Shown here in pieces: positions 1-7,511 of a DNA stretch of 41,434 bases. How positions within the stretch are numbered: the stretch's first letter is position 1; each line of letters begins with the position of its first letter. The translations under genes were made by a program, and so were the position numbers. The notes under the pieces are model-generated. The model did not search any database and was not told the origin of the DNA. It was given only the letters and a program-made list of their open reading frames with translations. Origin of the DNA: Ruminococcaceae bacterium UBA2854 (GTDB lineage Bacteria; Bacillota; Clostridia; Oscillospirales; Acutalibacteraceae); the NCBI GenBank assembly GCA_002350765.1, contig DEFK01000030.1, forward strand, positions 1-41,434, given 5' to 3'.

Positions 1-40
1 TAACTTTTGGGGGTCGGGTCAAACGACAGCCCGTAAATTC

Positions 41-1018
41 TTATTTATTTTTCTTATCTCTTTTTTTCCACATAACCCAGAGAGGACCTGCGATACAAAG
101 GGATGAATAACAACCCGAAACAAGTCCGACGATCATCGGAAGCGCGAACGCCTTAACCGAGTCGAGGTTATAGATAAAGGCAACTACATATACAATAACT
201 ACCGCGGTAATTGTTGTAATAGAAGTGATGATTGTACGACGCATTACCTTAGAAGCGGCAAGGTTAAATACGTCGGCAATATCAGCCTTATAGCCTAAGT
301 TTCTTCTCTCCTCACGAACACGGTCGTATACAACAACGGTATCGTTCAGCGAGTATCCGAGAATCATAAGCGCAACCGCCATAAAGCTCGAATCAATAGG
401 CATACGGAATATTACATAGAAGAAGTAGATAATAGCAATATCGTGGAATAAAGCTACAAGTCCCATAACACCCGCGGAAAGACCGCCGATTTTCTTAAAT
501 CGGATGGTTACGTAGAGAACCATTAACAAGCCCGCGAACAATACGGCTACTATACACTTCAACAGGAAGCTTGTACCCATTGTAGCGTCAACCGAGCTAC
601 TCTGCTCAAGCTTGAAGTTATTCTTGGGGAATTCCTTCTGGATAGACTGTGTAATACTCTTCTGTAAATCTGTTGAGATAGTTGTAGTTCCGGAGAACTG
701 AACTGTCAACACGTTTTTATTATTTACAAGGTCTTTGGAGTCGGAGAATGTAACAATATTATCGGGAGTTTTATCCTGAACGAGCTTTTTAAGCTTAGCG
801 TCGTCAAGCGAACCCGAATAGCTGTACTTAAGCATTGAACCACCCGTAAACTGGATGTCCATTGTTGTACCGAAAATAAAGTTACAAACAATACCGATAA
901 GGATAATAGCAAGCGAAATTCCGAAGAAGATTTTTCTCGCGCCTACGAAATCCTTAGCTTTTTTACCGCGTACCATAAGCTTTTCTTCGAGGGTCTTTTT
1001 CTTAATATTACTCGCCAT
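41..1018 (-). CDS. secF: Protein translocase subunit SecF
   Basis: SecF, with SecD, uses the proton or sodium gradient to help late steps of Sec-dependent export across the cytoplasmic membrane. The 325-residue product has an N-terminal membrane segment (about 29-48), the SecF entry motif IQFTGGS, a periplasmic-side domain to about 130, then a block of five membrane segments containing LNDTVVVYDRVREE, the conserved SecF loop. I chose the ATG at 1018. A TTG at 1033 would extend the frame, but it lies inside the GGAGGT ribosome-binding site that sits 7 nt before the ATG. The gene overlaps the 3' end of secD by 11 nt, so the two are almost certainly translationally coupled. Identity is very secure from the motifs and the SecD neighbour. 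Confidence 0.96.
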   Translation of the reverse strand: MASNIKKKTLEEKLMVRGKKAKDFVGARKIFFGISLAIILIGIVCNFIFGTTMDIQFTGGSMLKYSYSGSLDDAKLKKLVQDKTPDNIVTFSDSKDLVNNKNVLTVQFSGTTTISTDLQKSITQSIQKEFPKNNFKLEQSSSVDATMGTSFLLKCIVAVLFAGLLMVLYVTIRFKKIGGLSAGVMGLVALFHDIAIIYFFYVIFRMPIDSSFMAVALMILGYSLNDTVVVYDRVREERRNLGYKADIADVFNLAASKVMRRTIITSITTITAVVIVYVVAFIYNLDSVKAFALPMIVGLVSGCYSSLCIAGPLWVMWKKRDKKNK

Positions 1019-2426
1019 CCTTAACACCTCCAAACAGCCATTTATGACGCGCGAATTTATAACCCGCTACTGCTCTAAGCATTACACGGCTTAAACCAAC
1101 GCCCATAATAAAGTTGGCAATTACACCTACGAGGAGTGTATAACCAAACGCGTAAATTGTACCTGTTGTAGACTGACCGAAGATAAACGAGAGAACGTTG
1201 AACGGACCGAATACGAGGAGCAGGATAATAGCAACGATTACGATAGTCATATTACCGTCGATAATCGCTGAAAGCGAACTCTTGGTACCTCTGTCTAAAG
1301 CGCCGTCGAGGGTACGTCCTCCGCGCATTTCCTCCATAATACGTTCGGATGTAATAACGTTCGCGTCAACACCCATACCGATTGAAAGGATAAGACCCGC
1401 GATACCCGGGAGAGTCATTGTAAATGAATTAAATACAGGGAAGTAACCCGACATAGCGGCTACTGTAATACCCATCTGGCCTAAAAGCGCGATAACCGCG
1501 ATTATACCTGGTAAGCGGTACATACAGATCATAAAGATCGCGATTACGATTAACGCGATAACACCCGCGATAGCCATAGCCTGGAGAGAGTTTTCTCCGA
1601 GCGACGCGGATACAGAGCCGTAGGACGCTGTTTGAAGCTGGAACGGAAGCGCACCCGCGTTAATCTTATTAGCGAGTGATGTAGCTTCTTCAGCTGTGAA
1701 GTTACCTGTAATTTGAGCGTTAGCGCCCGAAATCTTCTCCTGGATTGTAGGAGCTGAGAGCATAATATCATCCATCCAGATACTTACTACCTGGCTGGTG
1801 TATTTCTCAGTGATATCGGCGAATGTCTTAGCGCCCTTATCAGTGAGCTTCAGATATACAGCGTACTGCGAAGCGCTGTTGCTCGATGAGTCGTTATTAA
1901 TTCCCGCTTTAGCTTCCTTAACCGAGGAACCGTCCATTAAAACGGTATTCTTGGTTTCGCCCTTGGGAACCTTCTTTACAGGCTCGCCGTCGGAACCGAC
2001 AACAGTCTGCTCAGCTTCCTGACCCGGACGGAATGTAAGTAACGCTGTCGAGCTGATTTCGTTAATAGCGCTCTCAACGTCGAAGTCTTTCTCGTCTTCT
2101 TTCCACGGGAAACGTACGATAATGCGATCGGTGTTATAATCCGCGTAAAGCTCGTAATCGGTAATACCTGTAGAAACCATACGGGTTTCGATGATTGATT
2201 TAGCCGAATCAAGCTGAGCGTCCGTCGCGTTGTAATTATCAGCCGGCTCGAAGGTAGCTTCAACGCCGCCTCGGATATCAGTTCCCCATCGTATGTCAGA
2301 CATACCCTTGATAACTGTTTCCTTATTATCGCCAACGTAGTATGTTACGCCGAATACCGAAGTATAGGAAAACAGAAGGATAAGAATGGCAACGATGAAA
2401 AACACCGACTTAGGGATTCTTTTCAT
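1008..2426 (-). CDS. secD: Protein translocase subunit SecD
   Basis: SecD partners SecF in the accessory translocase that promotes release and forward movement of exported proteins. The 472-residue protein has a membrane segment at about 7-26, the P1-type motif WGTDIRGGVEATFEP soon after it (variant of LGLDLRGG), a large extracellular domain, and five C-terminal membrane segments with GMGVDANVITSERIMEE and GGRTLDGALDRG. The start ATG has GGAGGT 8 nt upstream. secD and secF are separate here, unlike the fused form of Bacillus. No yajC or tgt-queA neighbours lie upstream; an aminotransferase does. Its own sigma-A promoter is visible at 2515-2543. Confidence 0.96.
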   Translation of the reverse strand: MKRIPKSVFFIVAILILLFSYTSVFGVTYYVGDNKETVIKGMSDIRWGTDIRGGVEATFEPADNYNATDAQLDSAKSIIETRMVSTGITDYELYADYNTDRIIVRFPWKEDEKDFDVESAINEISSTALLTFRPGQEAEQTVVGSDGEPVKKVPKGETKNTVLMDGSSVKEAKAGINNDSSSNSASQYAVYLKLTDKGAKTFADITEKYTSQVVSIWMDDIMLSAPTIQEKISGANAQITGNFTAEEATSLANKINAGALPFQLQTASYGSVSASLGENSLQAMAIAGVIALIVIAIFMICMYRLPGIIAVIALLGQMGITVAAMSGYFPVFNSFTMTLPGIAGLILSIGMGVDANVITSERIMEEMRGGRTLDGALDRGTKSSLSAIIDGNMTIVIVAIILLLVFGPFNVLSFIFGQSTTGTIYAFGYTLLVGVIANFIMGVGLSRVMLRAVAGYKFARHKWLFGGVKDGE

Positions 2427-2471
2427 GCCATAAGACCTCCAAATGATTAATCATATCTGTATGTAAGACAA

Positions 2472-2517
2472 AATAACTCTGCCACGTTCACATACATACA
2501 GACGTAACAGAGTTATT
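2472..2517 (-). terminator. Inverted repeat upstream of secD, possible terminator of the aminotransferase gene
   Basis: A perfect 10-bp inverted repeat (AATAACTCTG at 2472-2481 with CAGAGTTATT at 2508-2517) separates the aminotransferase gene from secD. On the minus strand the right arm is followed by TTTTGTCTT, a modest U-rich tail. The other arm overlaps the -10 box of the secD promoter, so the repeat could act as terminator for upstream readthrough, as an operator, or both. Confidence 0.4.
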
Positions 2518-2543
2518 ATACTTTTTTTTTAGATAAAAGTCAA
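2515..2543 (-). promoter_or_regulatory. Sigma-A promoter of secDF
   Basis: On the minus strand TTGACT (2538-2543), a 17-nt spacer that contains a run of nine A, and TATAAT (2515-2520). The expected start of transcription is near 2508, giving a leader of about 80 nt before secD. The A-tract spacer may raise promoter strength by bending. Confidence 0.75.
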
Positions 2544-2616
2544 TATTATATTCGTTATTTAGTAATATATTTTATAAAATTGACAATTTACAGCCTAAAA
2601 ATTCTGTATTTACTTG

Positions 2617-3891
2617 TTAAATAAGCTTTTCTAAAGCGGCTAATTTAGCGCAAACGCAGAAAATATCCATAGCCTGCGAGAGCTCGTCAACTGACGGGAA
2701 TGACGGAGCGATACGGATATTGCTGTCGTCGGGATCGTTACCGTACGGATAAGTAGCGCCCGCGTCAGTCAATACAACTCCCGCTTCCTTACAGAGCTCA
2801 ACAACTCTTTTAGCGGTACCGTTAAGCACGTTAACGCTTACGAAGTAACCGCCGTTCGGATCAGTCCACTCGGCGATTTCCGCGTCCTTGAGCTCGCTGT
2901 TAAGCTTTTCGATAACTACTTTAAACTTAGGAGCTAAAAGCGCCTTATGCTTCTGCATATGGTTTAAAATACCCTCGTAATTCTTAAAGAATCGGATATG
3001 TCTTAACATATTGAGCTTATCGTAGCCGATAGTAGCGTATTTAAGGCGCTTCATCAGAATGTCCATATTATGATTAGAAGCTGCTAAAGCGGCAACTCCC
3101 GCGCCTGAAAATGTAATCTTTGAGGTTGAGCAGAATAAAATCGGCAAATCCTCGTTACCGTTTTTCTTACACTCATCCATTATATTTAAGAGTTCATCGG
3201 GAGTATCAGTGACATCGTGGATAGCGTACGCGTTATCCCACATAATTCTGAAATCCTTAGCGGCGGGCTTTAAAGCGGCAAAACGCTTAACTACCTCGTC
3301 GGAATATGTAATACCAGTCGGGTTGGAATACTTAGGCACACACCAGATTCCCTTTATGCTTTCATCCTCGGATACAAGCTTCTCGACCATATCCATATCG
3401 GGACCGTCGCTGTTCATGGGAATGGGAATCATCTCGAAGCCGAAATAACCCGTTACGCCGAAATGACGGTCATATCCGGGTACGGGACATAAGAATTTTC
3501 TGTCCTTTACATCGTGCCACGGAAGCGTATCCTCGTAGAGAGAAGCTGTCATAAAGCAGGAAATTGTATCAAACATTAAATTCAAGCTTGAGTTACCGCC
3601 TACGAAAACGTTCTCGTGGGAAACTCCTAAAATATCGCCGAAGAAATGTCTGCACTCTAAAATACCGTTAAATCCGCCGTAATTACGGCAATCGGTACCG
3701 TCGTCGGAATAATACGAGTCGGTGCTCTTCAGCGAATCTAAAAGCGGCTGGGATAAATCAAGCTGCTCGGGAGACGGCTTTCCGCGCGCCATATTAAGGG
3801 AAAGTCCCTTCGACTTATAATCCTCATAAACGTTAACGAGAGCTTTCTTTTCAGCCTCAAGCTCATTTTTACTCATTTTTAAATAATTCAT
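2617..3891 (-). CDS. PLP-dependent aminotransferase, class Ic aspartate-aminotransferase-like
   Basis: A 424-residue fold-type I aminotransferase. The sequence shows NPTG in VPKYSNPTGITY, the PLP-contacting WDNAYAIHD, the Schiff-base lysine in STSKITFSGAGVAAL, and a late arginine in NIRIAPSFPS that would bind the substrate carboxylate. The N-terminal LNMARGKPSPEQLDLS and the overall length match the group of putative aspartate aminotransferases (subgroup Ic, Pfam Asp_aminotransf) better than classical AspC. Substrate preference is therefore inferred: aspartate/glutamate with 2-oxoglutarate is most likely. The gene is monocistronic, with GAGGT 8 nt before the ATG and its own promoter at 3934-3962. 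A second in-frame ATG five codons downstream is less well placed. Confidence 0.85.
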   Translation of the reverse strand: MNYLKMSKNELEAEKKALVNVYEDYKSKGLSLNMARGKPSPEQLDLSQPLLDSLKSTDSYYSDDGTDCRNYGGFNGILECRHFFGDILGVSHENVFVGGNSSLNLMFDTISCFMTASLYEDTLPWHDVKDRKFLCPVPGYDRHFGVTGYFGFEMIPIPMNSDGPDMDMVEKLVSEDESIKGIWCVPKYSNPTGITYSDEVVKRFAALKPAAKDFRIMWDNAYAIHDVTDTPDELLNIMDECKKNGNEDLPILFCSTSKITFSGAGVAALAASNHNMDILMKRLKYATIGYDKLNMLRHIRFFKNYEGILNHMQKHKALLAPKFKVVIEKLNSELKDAEIAEWTDPNGGYFVSVNVLNGTAKRVVELCKEAGVVLTDAGATYPYGNDPDDSNIRIAPSFPSVDELSQAMDIFCVCAKLAALEKLI

Positions 3892-3933
3892 TTTGAATAC
3901 CTCAATCAGTCAATACTTCAAATTACCATAGAT

Positions 3934-3962
3934 ATTCTACACCAAAATACGGAAAAATGCAA
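3934..3962 (-). promoter_or_regulatory. Promoter of the aminotransferase gene
   Basis: Minus-strand TTGCAT (3957-3962), 17-nt spacer, TAGAAT (3934-3939), about 35 nt before the expected start of the mRNA leader and 43 nt before the ATG. Nothing else recognisable lies in 3963-4068. Confidence 0.6.
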
Positions 3963-4065
3963 GTTTTTCGCGGCTGACTTTCGTTTTTCGACAAATAACA
4001 CAAGTTTAAAAAATTTATCAAGGATTATTTGAATAACATTAATATAATATCAAGCAAATTTCGAT

Positions 4066-4099
4066 AAGAAAAGGGATTGGCCCGTAAAGAGCCAATCCC
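4066..4099 (-). terminator. Rho-independent terminator after the BY-kinase gene
   Basis: GGGATTGGC (4073-4081) pairs perfectly with GCCAATCCC (4091-4099) around a 9-nt loop. On the minus strand it is followed by TTTTCTTAT. It lies 15 nt beyond the stop codon of the kinase gene and closes the wzz-kinase operon. Confidence 0.85.
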
Positions 4100-4114
4100 G
4101 ATAGAGATTCGTTA

Positions 4115-4885
4115 TTAATAATACTGGTAATAGTAGTAATAGTAGTAACCTCTTCTTCCCCTTTTACCCTCGTGGGTAACGCCGACTCTTATAAAGCCGA
4201 GCGGCTTAGAGCCAGTAACCTTGATATTCTGGAGAAGCTTTTCGATATCGCCGTGGGTAGTTTTTCTCTCACGTGTAACGAGGATATATCCCGCGATATA
4301 ATCCTTTAAAAGCAGAGCGTCGGCAACTACGCCTACGGGCGGTGAGTCGAAAATAATATAGTCATACTCACGGTTAAGTCTTTCTACAAATCTTGTTACC
4401 TCGGGAGAGCAGATAAGCTCGGAGGGGTTCGGAGGAATCGTTCCCGATGTAAGAACGTCAAGACACGGAAGCACGTCGCGGTTTACAACGTCGTCGAATA
4501 CAACCATTCGGCCTACCATATCCGAAAATCCCGCTTTATTCTCGAGCTTCAGGATATTATGGAGGTTAGGACGGCGAAGGTCGCAGTCGATAAGGATAAC
4601 CTTCTTGCCCATCTTGGAGAACGAGATAGCGAGGTTGGCGGCAACTGTACTTTTACCGTCACCCTTGGCGTAAGAGGTGATGGTGAAGGCTTTCTTGTCT
4701 GTAGCGGAAAGCGAGAACATAATGTTCGTACGCGCCGATTTATACGCCTCAACTATAGCGAATTTACTTTTTTCGCTAAGTACGTTCTTTTCGTCCTTAT
4801 TATTCTTTTTCTTCGAGGATACGCGATTACTCTCTTTAATCGCCTTTTCCTCTTTTCGCTTCATATTGGGTAATTTTATTTTCAT
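4115..4885 (-). CDS. Bacterial tyrosine kinase (BY-kinase), CpsD/CapB/YwqD type
   Basis: A 256-residue cytosolic P-loop kinase that normally autophosphorylates on C-terminal tyrosines and controls polysaccharide polymerisation and export. Visible features: a charged N-terminal tail (1-40), the family motif AYKSARTNIMFS (47-58), Walker A AKGDGKST (73-80), Walker A' ILIDCD (97-102), Walker B DYIIFDSPP (175-183), and a C-terminal tail in which 9 of the last 10 residues are tyrosine (247-253, 255-256). The ATG lies 6 nt after the stop codon of the adaptor gene; only a weak GGGG ribosome site is visible, so translation is probably coupled. No glycosyltransferase, flippase or polymerase genes are adjacent, so its polysaccharide target must be encoded elsewhere. 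Confidence 0.92.
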   Translation of the reverse strand: MKIKLPNMKRKEEKAIKESNRVSSKKKNNKDEKNVLSEKSKFAIVEAYKSARTNIMFSLSATDKKAFTITSYAKGDGKSTVAANLAISFSKMGKKVILIDCDLRRPNLHNILKLENKAGFSDMVGRMVVFDDVVNRDVLPCLDVLTSGTIPPNPSELICSPEVTRFVERLNREYDYIIFDSPPVGVVADALLLKDYIAGYILVTRERKTTHGDIEKLLQNIKVTGSKPLGFIRVGVTHEGKRGRRGYYYYYYYQYY

Positions 4886-4891
4886 ACGTAA

Positions 4892-5581
4892 TTACCCCGC
4901 TTTCTCAAAGTCAACAATCTCAGCAAAGACAGGTATATTATACATCTTCGTGAGGTCGTCGCCAGGTTTAAGTGTTGTATCAATAATCTCAAGCATAAAC
5001 GCAAGTAATACGCCGAGGACAAGACCGATAGCCAAGCCGTACAATGTATTCTGGTTTACATTCGGCGAGGACGGAGCGCTCGGAGGAGTAGCCCCTTTAA
5101 TCTTATTAACCTTACCGTTGCCCTTACCGTACATATCGGCGAAGCACTTGGGAGCCTGGTCAGCGAGCTGATTCGCAACATTGGCGGCTACCTGGGGATT
5201 AGAGGAATTAGCGTTGATTTTAATAAAGTTGGATTCCTCGATCTGCTCGAAGGTAACGGATGCGCCTGACATCAGCGCGGTCATCTCGGGCATATTCTCA
5301 AACAGAATTACACAGCTTGACGCGAGAGACGCGGACTGCTGGATATCGCTTACGGCAACTCTACCCGGCTGAGTAGCCTGATAGTATTTAGTGGATTTCG
5401 GGGTTACATCCTCGTTATAGCTCTGGACAAGAATAAGCGAAGAAGCCGAGTACACGGGAGTAATAAAGAAGCTCGAATATCCGTACGCGATAAGCGTTAC
5501 CAAGGCTGTAATCAAAAATATCAGCTTAATATGCCGAAGCAGCATATAAAATATTTTTCGGGGAGTCAAATCCTTTGGCAT
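4892..5581 (-). CDS. Wzz/CapA-type chain-length determinant and kinase modulator
   Basis: A 229-residue membrane adaptor of the YveK/YwqC/CpsC family. These proteins sit in the cytoplasmic membrane, set polysaccharide chain length, and activate the cognate BY-kinase by holding out a short cytosolic tail. The sequence has two membrane segments (about 16-38 and 178-199), an extracellular domain with YSASSLILVQ near its start, and the characteristic proline-rich stretch ATPPSAPSSPN just before the second membrane segment. The ATG has GGAGGG 6 nt upstream. Only 6 nt separate its stop from the kinase start, so the two form a minimal two-gene operon. I could not find a convincing -35 box upstream, although TATAAT-like sequence occurs near 5611-5620. 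Confidence 0.9.
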   Translation of the reverse strand: MPKDLTPRKIFYMLLRHIKLIFLITALVTLIAYGYSSFFITPVYSASSLILVQSYNEDVTPKSTKYYQATQPGRVAVSDIQQSASLASSCVILFENMPEMTALMSGASVTFEQIEESNFIKINANSSNPQVAANVANQLADQAPKCFADMYGKGNGKVNKIKGATPPSAPSSPNVNQNTLYGLAIGLVLGVLLAFMLEIIDTTLKPGDDLTKMYNIPVFAEIVDFEKAG

Positions 5582-5650
5582 ATAATACCCTCCTAATTAA
5601 CACATATACACTAATTATATACTACAGTGAATATTTTTTATTTCTTTTAT

Positions 5651-5693
5651 CGAAATATAAAAAATTTAGACTGCCGATATGACAGTCTAAATT
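5651..5693 (-). terminator. Rho-independent terminator of oadGB
   Basis: AATTTAGACTG (5663-5673) and CAGTCTAAATT (5683-5693) form a perfect 11-bp stem with a 9-nt loop. On the minus strand the stem runs into TTTTTTATATTT. It lies 20 nt after the oadB stop codon and shows that no alpha subunit gene follows in this operon. Confidence 0.85.
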
Positions 5694-5712
5694 ATGGAAT
5701 TATTATTTTATA

Positions 5713-6951
5713 TTATTTTAACACGTTCAAAAGTACACCCGCCGCTACGGCTGAACCGATTACGCCCGCGACATTCGGACCCATAGCGTGCATCAAAAGG
5801 AAGTTGCCCGGATTCTCCTCCTGGCCTACCTTCTGCGATACACGAGCCGCCATAGGTACGGCTGAAACACCCGCGGAGCCGATAAGCGGATTTACCTTTC
5901 CGCCAGTAACCTTGTACATAATCTTGCCGAAAAGCACGCCGCACGCCGAACCCATCATAAACGCTAAAAGTCCGAGTACGATAATTTTAATCGTATCCCA
6001 CGATAGGAAGTTAGTACCCGTCGCTGTAGCGCCTACAGTTGTGCCGAGGAATATTGTAATAATATTCATCAGCTCGTTCTGAGCGGTTTTCGAGAGTCTG
6101 TCGGCAACGCCCGACTCTTTAATAAGATTACCGAACATCAGCATACCGACAAGCGGAGCCGCGTCGGGAAGTAAAATCGAAATAACTATAACGATAATAA
6201 TCGGGAAGATTATTTTTTCGAGCTTTGATACGGGACGAAGCTGTTCCATACGGACAGCTCTCTCCTTTTTAGTTGTTAAAGCTCTCATAATAGGCGGCTG
6301 AATAATCGGTACAAGCGCCATATACGAGTACGCCGCTATCGCGATTGAACCGAGCAGCTCGGGAGCGAGCTTCGTAGTAACGTAAATCGCCGTCGGGCCG
6401 TCAGCTCCGCCGATAATACCTATCGCGCCAGCCTGAGCGTCTGTAAATCCAAGGAAAATAGCTCCGATAAATGTAACGAAAATACCAATCTGAGCCGCCG
6501 CTCCTAAGATAAAGCTCTTAGGATTCGCGATAAGCGGGCCGAAGTCGGTCATAGCGCCTACGCCTAAGAAAATAAGCGGAGGATAAATACCGAGCTTTAC
6601 GCCCTGGTAGAGATACCAGAAAAGTCCCGCGTTATGGGGTACATTATAATACTTAATATTTCCTATCATCGTAACGGCGTAGCCCTGGGTAGTACCCTTA
6701 GCGGCTATACACTCCTTAGCGCTCATCAGCGTAGTTTCGGGAGCCGCCATAATTGACGGATAAAGGTTAACCAGCAGCATACCGAACGCTATCGGTAATA
6801 ATAAGAGAGGCTCGTACTGCTTTTTGATCGCGAGATAGAAAAGTACGCAGGCTACGCCGATCATAACGTAGTTCTGCCAGCTTAATGTCATAAGTCCTGA
6901 GTCGGTAAAGATACCGACAATAGCTTGTAAAAATCTACCTAAAATGTCCAT
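5713..6951 (-). CDS. oadB: Sodium ion-translocating decarboxylase, beta subunit (OadB/MmdB/GcdB family)
   Basis: The integral-membrane beta subunit performs decarboxylation of carboxybiotin and couples it to outward Na+ pumping. The 412-residue protein has about ten membrane segments and the conserved family motifs GAMTDFGPLIANPKSF (containing the essential aspartate of the first functional region), IGGADGPTAIYV, and TTVGATATGTNFL. The beta subunits for oxaloacetate, methylmalonyl-CoA and glutaconyl-CoA decarboxylases cannot be told apart from this gene alone, so the oad symbol is provisional. The ATG has GGAGGA 6 nt upstream and follows the oadG stop by 14 nt. The biotin carrier and alpha carboxyltransferase subunits are not in the window. 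Confidence 0.9.
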   Translation of the reverse strand: MDILGRFLQAIVGIFTDSGLMTLSWQNYVMIGVACVLFYLAIKKQYEPLLLLPIAFGMLLVNLYPSIMAAPETTLMSAKECIAAKGTTQGYAVTMIGNIKYYNVPHNAGLFWYLYQGVKLGIYPPLIFLGVGAMTDFGPLIANPKSFILGAAAQIGIFVTFIGAIFLGFTDAQAGAIGIIGGADGPTAIYVTTKLAPELLGSIAIAAYSYMALVPIIQPPIMRALTTKKERAVRMEQLRPVSKLEKIIFPIIIVIVISILLPDAAPLVGMLMFGNLIKESGVADRLSKTAQNELMNIITIFLGTTVGATATGTNFLSWDTIKIIVLGLLAFMMGSACGVLFGKIMYKVTGGKVNPLIGSAGVSAVPMAARVSQKVGQEENPGNFLLMHAMGPNVAGVIGSAVAAGVLLNVLK

Positions 6952-6965
6952 ATACAGTCCTCCGA

Positions 6966-7367
6966 TTAAAACGGTCTTGTGTTATTAAGAATACCCGCGT
7001 TGCTCCAAGCAGAGCGTCCGCCCGATTTCTTAATACTTTTTATTCTGACCTTTTTTGTTGAACCGTACATACTGTAAACCGCCGCCGAAATAACCGCGAC
7101 AATTTCTTCATTCAAACCGTCGTTTTCATCCTCGGCTTTAAAAATATGTTTTTTTGCAGGTTCGTTATTCTCAGGTTCTTTGGGGTTACGTTCAATTTTA
7201 ACCTTTACTCTTTCTTTCTTTTTATCCTCGACTTTCCCCTGGGCTTTCGTAATTATATAGCCGTAGAGCCAGATTATAAAGATAAGAAAAATAAGCACGG
7301 AAAATACAATTGTAAAGCCCGTCAGAAGCATTGATGCGGAAATATTAAACTTTTGCATTAGTTCCAT
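6966..7367 (-). CDS. oadG: OadG-family decarboxylase gamma subunit
   Basis: A small single-pass membrane subunit that anchors the peripheral alpha/biotin part of a Na+-pumping decarboxylase to OadB. The 133-residue product has one membrane segment (about 15-37), a charged linker rich in K/E, and a C-terminal conserved region EEIVAVISAAVYSMYG followed by the typical ending WSNAGILNNTRPF, which matches the W..AG....NTRPF tail of this family. The ATG is preceded by GGGGGT; a second ATG three codons later is possible. The gene is first in the oadGB operon, with a strong promoter at 7407-7435. Confidence 0.85.
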   Translation of the reverse strand: MELMQKFNISASMLLTGFTIVFSVLIFLIFIIWLYGYIITKAQGKVEDKKKERVKVKIERNPKEPENNEPAKKHIFKAEDENDGLNEEIVAVISAAVYSMYGSTKKVRIKSIKKSGGRSAWSNAGILNNTRPF

Positions 7368-7406
7368 AAGCCATTTACCCCCATATTAATCTAATTATAC
7401 GATATA

Positions 7407-7435
7407 ATTATACTTAATACGGGGGTAAGTTTCAA
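7407..7435 (-). promoter_or_regulatory. Promoter of oadGB
   Basis: Minus strand TTGAAA (7430-7435), 17-nt spacer, TATAAT (7407-7412). A second TATAAT-like hexamer lies a few bases downstream. The interval to spoIVA (7436-7511) shows no clear hairpin, so sipL-spoIVA transcripts may read into this region. Confidence 0.7.
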
Positions 7436-7511
7436 TGTTAAATATTAAATTTTAGTGTTTTTCGGCATATTCTACAATTGCCACGGGCTAAAACGATAAA
7501 AATTTGTGTAT

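Noticed and set aside
1..40. Terminator after secF
   Set aside because: Only a 4-bp CGGG/CCCG pairing with no U-tract is visible on the minus strand within the window; insufficient evidence.
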